From Lottia gigantea (Eukaryota > Mollusca > Gastropoda > Lottiidae), in the NCBI RefSeq assembly GCF_000327385.1, contig NW_008709027.1:2343952-2407951 (forward strand): DNA of 64,000 bases, given 5' to 3'. The notes beneath the pieces are model-generated. The model worked only from the letters and a program-made list of their open reading frames with translations. It had not been told where the DNA came from and ran no database searches. The first letter of the stretch is position 1. Each line of letters begins with the position of its first letter. Positions 24,648 to 39,600 of the stretch are shown piece after piece. A program made the translations under genes and the position numbers.

Positions 24648-27600
24648 GTAAGTAGGTCTACGTTATAGGTATAATATTTATCTTTATCATACCTTATAAT
24701 AGATATATCTTATAAAAGATACAGATTTCTATAATATACTAACTGGCCATAATGACAGTGGAAGTGACACTCTCATATATAGTAGAAATGTTAATTTGTC
24801 GATGGAATATTTCATGTAACTTAATAGACTCTCAACGGTAGGCCACAGTAATGAATAATTATTGATTACGATAATAATTGACTACATGTATATAAGCCAT
24901 TAAAGGGATTGTAAAGAGGTTTACTAAACTTTGTATGTGTATGTAGGACACTGATAGCATCAATTTGAATTAATTCAATTTGCTATCCGACGACTATGGT
25001 TCCTGCAAATCCTCTTAAACTTTGCGATTAATGACGTCATAAAAAACTTTGATTTAGTGGAATTGCAGGAACCACAGACGTCTGCTTGAAAATTGGAGTG
25101 TTGCAAATTGATTTTATCAGTCTCCCTGATACACATAAAAAGTTTAGACCCTGTGATATGACGTACCGTATTCGATCCTTATTGACTTAAATTGATCCAA
25201 CTTTATAATGAAATCTAAAAAGAAAAGCATTTGATGAAATATTCACCATTCTTTGGATATACGGTTAGGTTGTCAAAATGCAAAACCCAGTACACCACTA
25301 GTTTCTATAACTACACCGCCTATGAATAAAATTACAAGATTATTGGCCCGAAGAATCGACCTAAATGTCAGATATGAAAGGGTACTGACAGGTGTTACAC
25401 AAATAAAGAAAACAGTTCAGAACGCCAATCATTCTTGGCTCAATCTAATGGGATAAATTTTTAGAAAAAAGATTTATTTTGTTAAGAAAAGGGAACTACT
25501 GCTGAATCTGAATAGATAAACTGGACAGTTCTAAGCGTTTGTTACTTTATCTGAGATCCAGGTGGGATATGGTTTGATACAATAAGCTTATTGATTAAAT
25601 TGATTTAACATCTTCATTCCCTGATACCTGATTAAAGGCCATTATTCGACATTTTCGGAGTTAATTTGGATCTTGAATATATGTAAATAGTCTTTAGAAG
25701 TACTAGAATTTCAACGACGAGCTGTGGACACTACTAATTTAAACCAAATGAGCCGTGAAACATCGCCGTTTGCAATTGGTAAAATGATGATCTAAATAGA
25801 AAACGAAATCGACACATTCGGATTCAATTCAACACTATAATTATTATTAAAATGTTCGATTGATTCTGATAATGATACGAAGATATCACTACAAAATTCG
25901 ACTGAACAAAATGAAAATAACAAATTCTTCAGATCATGGATGATAATTTTAGCAACAGGAAAAAAAAGTCAAGATCTCAATTTTAGTCACGTGTAAACTA
26001 TAAATTCATACAATGTAAAGGTAAAAAAAACGTCAACCTTATTTCGTTATAATATGTAAAAAATTTATGCACTACGAAACATTAAGTTATACAAGTTCTA
26101 TAGCATGTAGCCCACAGCATGTGACAATGAATTATATATAAATAATATACAGGTTGAAGCCAATCAGAGGCCCCGACAGAAAGGCCATGATGTCTACAGC
26201 CTTTCTGTCAAGGGTTCTGGTTGGCTGTATTAGCTGGCGTACAACCCAATCAAATCGCTGAATTCCGTGATACAAGAAAAGTGACTATTGCAATCAAGGT
26301 ATAAGTACGAAGTTCATAATAGCTTGACATTGTGAAGATGGTCAATGTCAAGCTATTATCGAGTATAGCCAATAAGAATTCTTGAAAGAAAGTCTGTCTG
26401 GCGAAGGTTATGATTGGCTTTATTCGCTAGCGTACAATCCAATCAAATCGATACATTCCATGCTACAAGAAAGGCAGCTATTGCAGTCTAGGTATAAGAC
26501 GAATGTCGTTAAAATCAGAAATATTATAGATTCAGAACTCATATTCTTGTCATAAGCATAAGACAGATATTTCGGCCCTAATTACCTTGTCCTTGAATCT
26601 ATGCGGACGAAGCTTTTGAATGACTAAATGTCATAAGGTACCAGTTCAGATCAATTTCGGAGCTTAACTAGGTTATATGAACGAAAACTGTATTAAACAT
26701 TTGATGCAATATTGAAACAAGTGAACTGCAATTTAAAGGAACACCTTCACTATCCGTTCGACCAAGCATACCTTAGTTTCAGAAACAGGATTTGTTTTAG
26801 CTTACATGATCAGTAATAGTGTTCACAGCTCATCGTCAATTTTGAGACTTCAAATCCATGTGTATCCCTAATTATTCACGTTTGAAAGTTACAAATTCGA
26901 CTAGAATTTTAGTGAGACTAATATGCCATACATAGAAAACACATATATAGGAATAGACAGTGAAATTTCTAATTGGAGCTATATCTGAAGGAATTGTGCG
27001 ATTTCCGTGCGTTCAGTACTTCTTAAGACTATTAAAGCACAATAAAGACCAAAATCAGTCCCCGAAAATGCCGACTGTTCCCCTTTAAAATGTGGGGTAA
27101 AAATAACCATTGACCACCCATGACCTTGTATCAAAGTCTTCAGATTATACGTAATATAATTCTTTTCACCTATTGATATAACCATCTCCGTATGATTTAA
27201 TTTCTGGAGAAGATAAGTCCTTGGTATTTAGTCTGATAATGCCAATTAATGTATATAAACTTATATCTTGGCATTAGAAAGAGATATTGGTTAAAACTAT
27301 GATGTGCAAGTTTCAGTTCTGACAGTGATATATGAGGTTTTATCTTTATATGATATATGGTAAGCTTCTATAAATCTGTTATAAGTGTGTATACCGTCAG
27401 ATTATGATATTTTACTACAATTTTACAGATAAAATAGAATTTTTAACCTTACATTAGGTTAATTTTGTCTACATGTATATGATTCAAAACACTGTCTGGT
27501 ATAACAATAGAAAGGTCGACTGCACAATCTTGTACAATGGATAAAATTGGTATCATATTGCATTATGTCGCTGTAGAAGACATCTGGTGGCAATAACACT

Positions 27601-30600
27601 GCGTATCAGAACGTCAATATATTCTAGCGTTGGATTAGAAGGAAGAAAGTCACTTTTATAAATGAAGATACGATTCTATTCATGTGCGTTTTAGTTTGAA
27701 AATGATGAAAAATTATATAATATTGGCTTCAAAATAGAACTGGTTATACGCTTATACTCAAACATAGGTTGTCATGCGCGATGAGTTGTTTTATGTTCCC
27801 TATCATATCTCCAGAGAGCATGCCAATGCCTTTTCTCTTGAGTATAAAAAATATAAATATACCAGAACGACTGTTAAAAATATGACTCCACGGTTGCTCT
27901 TATTGGCTGTGTACGTTAGCCTACAATCCAATCAAAGCTCTGCATTTACAAAGTTCCTTGATACTAGAAACATGACCAATGTTAGTCCTTGGCACTGTGA
28001 AGATGTACCTTCGACTCAGAAACAGGAATTTTAATTGCCAAGATTTTAGTGATTGTGGGTCCAAAATTATCATCGTTTGAAAGTGAAAATGACGACTCGT
28101 CTCTTCTTGAGACTCTACATATAGACAGAAGAGAGCGAAATTCCTAATTTGAGACATTTATAAAGAAATTATACGATTTTCGTATATTTTTAGTACTTGT
28201 TAGGACTATTAACATTACCAAATCAATCCCCAAAAATAACGCAAAAGACTGTGAAGTGAATAAAAAAATGAAAGAGGGGTTCTAAGAATGAAATGCCATT
28301 ACGTTTTGTGTGCTATTTTTTTGTCAAGAATATGAAAGCAACTCTTTTTCGATCTTTTCGTAGGATAAGCAGCTTTGTACAAACCCTTTGTACATGCCCG
28401 GTAAAAAGTAGTTTCAGACCCTAACAAAGATTGGTATGACAATTCGGACTACCAATGCTTTAGTTTGAGCTTGTTTATTCACAAATATACAGTGTAAAAT
28501 AGCTTAGCATTGGAATATTGAATTACAAGTTAAAATGGGGTCGAGGTAACTCGAGCTCATAGTATTTGGGTGTGGTTACAAATAGTACAATACCGTGAAA
28601 TATTAGCAATTCACAAAGGTAGTGACTTCCTTATTCAAAAGGTCAAAATAGTTTTTTTTTATATTCACACGAAATAGACCTTATTATAGAGATCAATATT
28701 AGTCAGTAATAGAAATTACTTTTCATTCAAAGGACTTCATTTAGGAGCGTATACAAAACATACAGTTGTAAATAAGGTTTTTAAAGACATTCTTGTCTAC
28801 AGTTTTCACTTTTGAAACGATCCGAATGACGAGGTGTAGGATTCATTGAAGGCAGAAAATGCAGTGTAAGGGTCTCTCTCGTGATATACTTGTATTTCAA
28901 TTTTAGCAACTCGTGTTTCATGTCCCTTGTTAAATATTAATCTTTATAATTTTATATGTTTATCGGGGACACCTATTTTCAACCAGACGTCTGTGGTTCC
29001 TGCAAATCCACTAAAACGAAGTGACATGTATGACACCACCCCTGCAATATTGGTTGTATCATTGGGGTGGCGACATAAAACACTTACTTATAGTAGAATT
29101 GCTAAAACCAGAGACGCCTGATTGAAAATTGGAATGGCGCAAATTGGTGCTATTATTGTCCCCGATACACATACGAAATTTAGAAAACCTCTTTACAAAG
29201 CTCATATCTACTAAAAGATATTATTAAATGATAATATATATTGCTATCAGATAAAAACAAAAGTTGAACACAGTGCCTTATGTTTAACATGTCTTAATCT
29301 ATGTTATGTTCTACATAATTCTTACATTCAACTTAAGTCTATATAATATATTAGGCCACTATAAAGTTTATTCATACCAAATCACAACAACTATGTCGGT
29401 CCGTTTGGTCACATTTTCATATCGATTCGCGGCATGGTTGGAATTAAGGCGTTTTCAAGTGGCAGCGTCAGTCCTCTGAGACTATGGGATAGTCTGTGGA
29501 AGTGCATAGACACATGCAACTCATAGAGCGCCTAAGAAAGTTCTGCCCAAAGAAAATGTTACACAATACATATTTTGGGTAAAAACATGAAAATTATATT
29601 TTTAAATTTGAGAATAAAAATCAAGTGTGAATACAATTGGGGTGCAAAACATCCGTACCCCCCTGAACTGGTGCCGCCACTGAATGGTTCATAACAAAGA
29701 GCTTCTTGGTTCATGAGTAAAGGTGGGGCAGAACGTGCGTGATGTGGCTGTGCTTCCTAAATGTGATGATTGCATGGGATTATGTTTTGATATTTGATCA
29801 AATGTGAGGTGTCTTACAGTAGATTCTAAGAGAAGTCTTTAAAATGTCTAGGCAAGGCCAAAGGGATTTCAAAGACGTTGTTTCTAAGTAGAAGGGTGGA
29901 AGGGCAGCAGTGAGGTCTGCCTGGCCGGAAACATCTGCAGTACCCTACTAAGCTTCAGGAAAGATAACTCTACCCATAGAACTGTATACTGCATACAACT
30001 GTACACTATGCTCTACCTGATATAATGATCCCCAATCGTTATGTAATAAGATTTATCGGATTTAAAAGTAACAGAAAATCCCATCGTTTAAGGGTGGGAG
30101 GGGAGTACTAGCGATAGACCTAATATCTTGGAAGGCCAAATCAAGTGTCACATATTGAAGGGTTCATCATCTGACTAGGGTACGTTGGGTATATTCCGTG
30201 ATATCAGAATTATATAGAATATTTTATGATAGGCCCTTTTCAATTGTATGTTCTTATCTTTAATCTTTTGTAGATACCTAGCTATGAATTTGAAATTGAA
30301 TTCCAACATAGACCTATAGCTTGGCATAGGTGCCCAGAAGGTGAGTATACCTATTTGTAATACTAAGTAGCCTACTGATGTCCACTGGTGATATTGTTTT
30401 TATATGCCCACATTATAATGTGGTTGTATATTGTCGTCGCCCCTGTCGGTCCGTCCGTCCGTCCACAATTGGCTTGTGAACGCAATAGAGACAACAGTTT
30501 TTATCTGATTTGAATAAAAATCTTGGACAAGTTCGAATTTGACGATCTTTCGATGAACGGTTTTTGAATTATTGCCCTTGACTTATGAAAAATGCATCAA

Positions 30601-33600
30601 AATTTGGTTGTGAATACAACAGAGACCTACAGTTTTCATCCAATTTATATGAAATTTGGTGTGAATATTTATAATGATGAGATCTTGGACAAGTTCGAAT
30701 CTGACGATCTTTCGATGAACGGTTTTTGAGTTATTGCCCTTGACTTATGAAAAAAGCGTCAAAATTTGTTTATGAACACAATAGAGACTACAGTTTTCAT
30801 CCAATTTAAATAAAATTTGGTGTGAATATTTATAATGATGAGATCTTGGTCAAGTCTGAAGTTGGCTATATTTCGATGAACGGTTTTTGAGTTATTGCCC
30901 TTGATTTATGAAAAAACGCAGCAAAATTTGTTTGTGAACACAATAGAAAGTACAGTTTTCATCCGATTTAAATAAAAATTTGGTATGATCATTTAGCCTA
31001 TAATGATGAGATCTTAGTCAAGATTGAATTTGACAATTTTTTGATCAACGGAATTTGAGTTATTGCCCATGACTTAGTAAAAACGCATCAAAATTAGATG
31101 TTTGGTATGATTTGACACAGATAGGTGACTGCCCTTCGATTGATTACTTTGTTTTAACATAGTGCTGTTTTTATAGCATGCAGTATCAGAAAATGTTATA
31201 AAGTCAATTATTGATACAATTGGTAATAAATGGATATGAGTTTGCTGTAAATGGTCTACATATTTAGTCGTGTTGAAACTTTTCGTGATTTTGACAAACC
31301 GGGTAATTTTCGACAATAACCTTGTGTTACCCAGTTAATCCCTGTTAATTACTCAACAAGTTTCGTCTTTTATCACCATTATCAAGCTTTTATTGTTACA
31401 ATGTAACAAATCCCAAATCCTACCCAGTTACATGTGAAATTCTACCAAGATCGGTTAACGGATTAACCGTTTCAACACTTAATATTTAGACTGTGTACCC
31501 TTTTGCTTTCTGATTACAGATACTGACATCTGACTGTCCGTCCATTTTTTTTTATATTACATTAAAATTTGAAGACATCAAACACCAATAAAAAGATTGT
31601 ATGATTGCAGGCAATCCTACTTTAATGTTTCACTTCATTTGATCTCTCTAAATATTTGTTCAAATAGTGAGTTATCGCTGGGTCCACTTATAAAGTGTAA
31701 AGTAAAAAACTTGAGTGCATTTACTATAAATTTATCATGTTTCCACTTAAGAATTAAAAGTTGCCTCCCAAATTCAATATAGAATATCGTCTACATTTGA
31801 TATAGTTGTTTAAATACAAACATTCACAACAAGTTGAATGACAGAATCACAGTGATGTCTTGTTTTTAATGCTTCAAAAGTTAGAGGTAATAGGTTAGAG
31901 TTTAAAAACTTGATGGGTTCTCAAGATAAAAACTTGATGGATCTCAAGTTTAAAAAGCTAAGAGTTGGCTTGCCCCATAAACAAGAAATGACATACACAG
32001 AGCTGAGCTTGGCTTAAATTCACCTAAATTTTCAACAATGACTTGACCTGATGACACTGAAGTAAAGACCTAATATGAATTTGAAAACAAAGCTTTTTCA
32101 CAAATGTTGATTGACGCTTTTGGAAAATTTCGCAAACTACCAAAGTATGTTCATTCATTTCAATTATTATATTTTTTTTCAACAGAGTTTTATTAAACAA
32201 AAAAAACAATATATAGTTTTTGCTCTCACGAATAGTTGAATATTCAAATTTGAATGCTTTTTATACGCCCACATGAATATGTCTATATTGTCTTCACCCC
32301 TGTCGGTCGGATATTGCCCTTGACTTAGAACGCCTTGAAATTTGTTAAAAATTGTTCGTGAGCAGGATTGAAGCTACAGTTTTCATCCGATTCTGATGAA
32401 ATTTGGTGTGATCATTGGAATTGATAAGATCTGGGACAAGTTCTAACTTGACACATTTTCGATGAACGGTTTTTGATTTATTGCCCTTGACTTTGTTAAA
32501 ACGCATAGAAATTTGTTAAAAATAGTTTGTGAGCAGGATTGAAGCTACAGTTTTCAACAGATTCTGATGAAACTTGGTGTGATCATTGGAATTGATAAGA
32601 TCTCGGACAAGTTCTAACTTGACGCATTTTCGATGAACGGTTTTTGAGTTATTGCCCTTGACTTTGTTAAAACGCGTCGAAATTTGTTAAAAATAGTTCG
32701 TGAGCAGGATTGAAGCTACAGTTTTCAACCGATTCTGATGAAACTTGGTGTGATCATTGGAATTGATAAGATCTCGGACAAGTTATAACATGACGCATTT
32801 TCGATAAACGGTTTTTGAGTTATTGCCCTTGACTTTGTAAAAACACGTCCAAATTTGTTAAAAATAGTTTGTGAGCAGGATTGAAGCTACAGTTTTCAAC
32901 CGATTCTGATGAAACTTGGTGTGATCATTGGAATTGATAAGATCTCGGACAAGTTCTTACTTGATGCATTTCAATGAACGGTTTTTGAGTTATTGCCCTT
33001 GACTTTGTTAAAGCGCGTCGAAATTTGTTAAAAATAGTTTTTGAGCAGGATTGAAGCTACAGTTTTCAACCGATTCTATGAAATGAAACTTGGTGTGATC
33101 ATTGGAATTGATAAGATCTCGGACATGTTCTAACTTGACGCATTTTCGATGAACGGTTTTTGAGTTATTGCCCTTGACTTTGTTAAAACGCATAGAAATT
33201 TGTTAAAAATAGTTTGTGAGCAGGATTGAAGCTACAGTTTTCAACAGATTCTGATGAAACTTGGTGTGATCATTGGAATTGATAAGATCTCGGACAAGTT
33301 CTAACTTGACGCATTTTCGATGAACGGTTTTTGAGTTATTGCCCTTGACTTTGTTAAAACGCGTCGAAATTTGTTAAAAATAGTTCGTGAGCAGGATTGA
33401 AGCTACAGTTTTCAACCGATTCTGATGAAACTTGGTGTGATCATTGGAATTGATAAGATCTCGGACAAGTTATAACATGACACATTTTCGATGAACGGTT
33501 TTTGAGTTATTGTCCTTGACTTTGTTTAAATGCGTCGAAAGTTGTTTTTTGCCCTTGATTAGAGCTGTGTGATTTAATTGTTTGTTGTATTTGGGTTATT

Positions 33601-36600
33601 GATATTGATTTTAAAAAATTTTGTGGAATTATTCAGCATGAATAATTTCTTCAATATGAGAAAATTCGTACTTTAGTCACTAAAGACTGTTTTATTATTT
33701 CTGACAGCTGCCAGTGAGCGTATGTTACCTTGCAACGCAAGCTATCTTTTATGAATATTTGAATCAGATTCTACCATTCGATTATTTGCACATATATTGA
33801 TACATTTGATCTAAGTTTTATCATTCTACAAAAGAGGCAATAGGAATATAAATAATCTGTATTTGAAAGACATAAAACATAGCGAGTTGTTAGTAATAGT
33901 AAGTCTGATTTGTGGATGAGAAAATTTTAGTCCTAAATAGCTGATTTTTCAATGCAATTTTTTTCGGTTGAAAATATTTTGCTGTCAAATGCAGAAAATC
34001 ACCATTATGGGCATTATTTTTTTTATAAATTGTCTTGTACATGACTCCTCTAACATTTTGTATCCGAAATAATCATGTCTTATGTTGTTGTTTATTTCTA
34101 GGTTGGTTAAAAATCAAACGTAGATGTTATAAAGTCTTCTTTGAAGCAGTTTCCTGGAATGATGCTGATAAATTTTGTCAAAGGTTAGTAGAGAACATAA
34201 AATTATGATGTTTTGTCCTAATATTTATTTATGACCAAAGCCTCAAATCATACACCTAACTTGATTTACTTTCTTCTGAAATGTCATATATACTAGGTAT
34301 TAGCTAATAGGTTATCATTTTAATGCCAAATCTATTTAAAAAGTTTATGTAAGATTTTGATATGCTTTTGGGGATGTGTTAGAAAAGTATATTGTGCTGA
34401 TTTAAGCAAAATAAATGCCTAATTGTGAAGGCTGCAACGATTCACCAATGAATCGATAAATCACGATTCTTTCCATCTCATTGATGCATTGCTTTGGATA
34501 AAAATAATCGTAATTCTTAGCCCCCTTTAATAACAAATGACACAGAATTTTTGTGTGTATAAGAAATTGTGTCATGTTTTCATTTTCCAAGTATGATTTT
34601 CACATCAAAATTTGCGAAAATTTATTTCTGACTTAAAAAATTGAAATCTTTTTCACAATTCCTTACTTCTAAATGTTCTCAAGTGCTTAATAGTGATAAA
34701 CTTGTTAATAATTTTACAAATTTCTACTATTTTTTCTCTTTCATGAATCTTGATAGTTATCGCAATAAATGGTATCGTTGGATGTGTAGCGTACAGCGTA
34801 TCGAATCGTTGCAGCCCTACTAATTGTCAATAAAGACTGTAGACTATAGAATACAGTATATAAAAAATATTTAAAAATATTAAAATAATTTTATTTAAAT
34901 AGTTTTAATAATATTTATTAAGTTTAACTTTCAATGTTTTTGATAATGAAAAATTTTGCATACTGCTCCTTTAAACCTATAAATGCTAATCTAAATGAAG
35001 ATAAGATATTTTTCTGATTAAAAGAGTTATTTTGCTTCTGTAATGAAGAGATGAGGAATTTATTTTAAAACCCAAGATATACACCCAATAATAAACATAT
35101 GTGATTGTTTATTGAATTTGATATTCATATATTGTACATGTAGTCTCATATTAAACTTTATCTTGATTCAATTGTTATCAAGTTTTGAGATTGACAGTAC
35201 CTGAGGGCAAAATTACTATTTTATGATGATATATATGAATTATATGGTTATATGGTTATATTTTTATAGTCTTTCCACTACCACACCCTGATCATAGTCA
35301 GATATCATCAACCTTTAGCCTTTAGCTAATGTGCAAGTCAAATTAAGATGTTATTCAAATAAATCTGCATATTTCAATTCAATTTGATGAAAATACCAAT
35401 TAAGATGGTTAATTTTAATTATATATTTTCTGGGAGTAGCAATGGCTCATTGAGTTTGCTTGCTACCTAAAAAGTCAGTTGATTTTTCAACCATGTTTTC
35501 CCCTCAAACAAAAGGGCCTAGTTGTTTGATGGGACGATTAATCAAGGCGCGTACAGTCTCTACCTTTGCACACAAATTTCAGAGTTGCGAGTCGTAAACA
35601 CTATTTTCAAAGCAGATATCGAATGCAGCTTAATTTTATTCACCGCACACTGAACCGCATTGTCTGTCCTCATTAGTTCATTTTCATATAATTTCTGTCT
35701 TTCAATAAAAGTGAAAACATCCACCAAAAGCAACATTTTAAAGAAAGAATGAAAAGAAAACAACTATAAGATAAATACTTTAGTTCACAAATGATCTTTT
35801 CTACTTAGGCATGATATTTCCCAAATAATCATAATAATTTGGTATGTAATAGATATGATTAGAAAATATTAGAATTTTGAATATTTTGTGGAAATGTGTG
35901 AAGGTGTTTGTTATCCATGAAATGCGTTTGGTAATCAATTGCTCGATACCTATAAAATGACATAAATTTGTTCAATTTAGTAAATGTTGTCTGTCTTAAA
36001 ATTATGATTAAACAGTCTATTTTTCCGTTGAAAGTTGATAGATACTATACTGTAATTTTTATGAAAATATCAAGAAGAATTTGAAATGTGATAAAGTTGT
36101 CAAGTTTTGTTAGATTTATTTTTTAGAGTTTGAATTTATTGCCAAGTATAGTCTCAAGTCTCAAAGTTGATGATATAGCTAGTGTGTAAAACATATGTTC
36201 ATATAACATACTCTTTAAATTACAGCTCTATCTACATCTATGCTTTAAAAATTAAGATTATATTAGAAAATTAGGGCGTTGCCAATGTACATTTTCTGAT
36301 AAAATTAATGAAAGAATAAAAACAGGTGTTACTTTACCACTACAGTCTTATTCTAATTATCTAATACTTTTTATTATTTTAATTGGCCAAGAAAAAATGT
36401 AAAGAAATAATTTGTTCTCCACCTGTTTTACATATTAGATAGGTCAAATGTTTATAAAAATGTTATATTGCTTACATCCATATATAATCATGTAGAATAA
36501 CAAAATAGTTTCACTGTTAAAAAAGTGGGAATAGACCAAATTGAATTGAATTGAAAATTGAATATTTAGTGCAGCATGTTCGATCCTGAACAGTTCTTGA

Positions 36601-39600
36601 CATAACTATGTGTTGTCAGGACCACATCATACTCACTGTCAAATGTAGCCATGAATACAGTGCAAAGAATTCAAGATGTCAATATCCCTAGCAAAACACA
36701 TCTTCTTCACATAAGTTTCGGCTCTATCTGGATTACATCTGTCCTCAAAGGCCAACAATCAACAGCATAGTTACCCAAAGCTAAAAACCAATCATTCTTG
36801 TGTGTTTTTGAATGCAATTATCCAGTTTATCTTAGCTATAAAATATTCTTAAAACAAATACTTAAACAAATGCCCTTAGTGAAGGTTGATATATCTATTC
36901 CATTTATAACCTAAATAGGATAGAAGCTATTTCTCTATACATTTAGACTAATACTAATCTCTGTATATAAAATAGAGGATACAGTTATATACATGTATAT
37001 TCAAGTTTAACTATCTTTGTTTTTCAGCTTTGGAGGAAGTTTAGCACACATTAATGGTTTTAACAGTAATCGAGGTCTAGGGAAAATTATACAAGAATTT
37101 TTTGTTAAAGATACCTCAAATGATAAAAATGTTAAAATTCCTGTGGGTAAACAGTCACAGTTATTTTCATGGATTGGTAAGCTCTTAATTTCACCATTTT
37201 TAAAGTTCACCATGTTTTTATAGCTACACTGATTTTGACCATTCGAAAATTTGGACAATTTTCTCTACATCTATCTACACCTGTAGCTAAAAGAAACCAC
37301 CTCTGTAGAAGAACAGTTGAAACCATTCAGAAAGAGGTATAATCGTCTAAATAGTTGGTTGAGCACAGTTCAAATTCAGCTACCTGTAGTATTTTTATAC
37401 GCCCACACGTAAGATGGGCGTATATTGTAATCACCCCGTCGGTCCGTCCGTCTGTTCACATTTGGCTCGTGCTCACTCTACAGGCTACAGTTCTTTATGG
37501 ATTCTTTTGATTTTTATTTTGTGTGTCAATGTTGTTATGAAGATGATCCCTATTGATTTTCGTGATAATCGGATAATTTTTCACGGAAATATCCTGTCTG
37601 ACTTGACGTTTTACTCTATTAGCTATATTGTGCAATTCGTGCTCACTCTACAAGCTACACTTTTTTACAGATTCTTTTGATTTTGATTTTGTGTGTCAAT
37701 GTCATTATGAAGATGATCCCTATCGATTTTTGTGATGATCGGATAGTTTTTCACCAAAATATCCTGTCTGACTTGAAATTTTACTCTATTAGCTATATTG
37801 TGCAACTCGTGCTCACTCTACAGGCTACAATTCTATACGGATTCTTTTGATTTTTATTTTGTGTGTCAATGTCATTATGAAGATGATCCCTATCGATTTT
37901 TGTGATAATCAGATAGTTTTTCACCAAAATATCCTGTCTGACTTGAAATTTTACTCTATTAGCTATATTGTGCAACTTGTGCTCACTCTACAAGCTACAA
38001 TTCTGTACATTCTTAGATTCTTTTGATTTTGATTTTGTGTGTCAATATCATTATGAAGATGGTAAATATATTGAATTTCATAATACTTACAATCAAAGCT
38101 ATCTGTGGGCGTATGTTACCTTGCCTGGCAAGCTATATTTCAGAATTAAAATCTGAATAATTGAAAATGAAGGATTCCCTTGATTTTGAAACTTAATATC
38201 CAATTATGATTGTGATATCAATCATCATGGTAAGACCTCTTCTTCAATTTTTTAAGGCTTCAACCAAGAAATAGATGGTAAATTTTACTGGTCTAATGGT
38301 GATACGGGTACAGAACAGGAAGGCTTTTGGTCACCAAATAATCCCCCTTTTATTTCAAGTAAGTTTCATTCTTGATAGTCTAGAATATACTTTTAGCTTG
38401 TGATATGTGTTGTAAACCTGGTACCACACTACATCTTTATTTTTGTGATGTCTGAATCAGCCTATATTGTGATGAAAGTGATATTTGTGGGTATCTTAGT
38501 AGTACTATAAAACCTAAGTTACTAATGTTTATGAGGAATTTCAGTTAAATGATATCCTTGTCACTGTTCTTTTTTCAAAATCTCTAGCCATTGTTTAATA
38601 TAATATGTATTTTGGTAACAGGTATTAAAGAAAAGAAATGTTGTGATATTGGTTTAAATGAAACAAAATATGGTAAATATAGATGGATATTACATGGATG
38701 TGAACAGAAGCGACCTTTTGTATGTGAAATAAGAACATGTGAACGTCATGAGAAAAGATGTGCTGATGGAAGAGGGTGTATTTGTAAAAATTGGATTTGT
38801 GATGGTATGAAAGATTGTTTAGATGGATCTGATGAAAGAGATTGTAATACAGGTATGTGGAAATTAAACACATAATTTGTGAATATATATTTTTTTCTCT
38901 TTATATTCTGGAAGTATATTTCATTATTGCAGACTGATGTACCAAAGATCTTTACAGTTTGTCCTGAAATAGTCAATAAGGAGATTTTATTTGATGCCTC
39001 TATTTTATCTGGCTTAGAAAGTGAAAGAAACTTTTGTTTTGCAGTTATATTATAATTTATAACTTATACACCACTTAGACGCAACATATAGTGATGTCAG
39101 ACCTTCTGTTTTTTTCTGTTTTTTTTGTCTGTTTGAGTTTTTATACATCCACATGAAAATGTGGTTGTATATTGCCGTCGTTCTTGTCCGAAACTACAAT
39201 TTTCAATGGATTTTGATGAAACTCTGTGTGAGCAAGGACTTTTCAATAAAACGGATTTTGAGTTTTTGCCGTTGAATACGTAACATCGGGTCAAAATTTG
39301 TTTGTGGCCACAATAGAAGCTAGAATTTTCAATGGATTTTGATGAAACTTGGTGTGAGCATTGGAATTGATAAGATCTTGACGATTTTTCGATGAACGGT
39401 TTAGTTATTGCCCTAGACTTAGTAAAATCGCGTCAAAATTGGTTTGTGGCCACTATAGAATTTGGAATGGTGCAAATTGATGCTGTAATTGTCTAATACA
39501 CCAGAAAGATATAAAAAATCACATTCAAAATGACTCATTTTGGGATTCCAACTCATTAAGAAGTTGTTCTTTGCTCTGTATTTTAGATGTACAGTGTGGT

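Noticed and set aside
37414-37680. 88-codon plus-strand frame
   Set aside because: Lies wholly inside a dispersed repeat copy and includes its GTCCGTCCGTC tract.
38625-38976. Minus-strand frames over the LDLa exon
   Set aside because: Antisense of a clearly assigned exon with lectin and LDLa cysteines.
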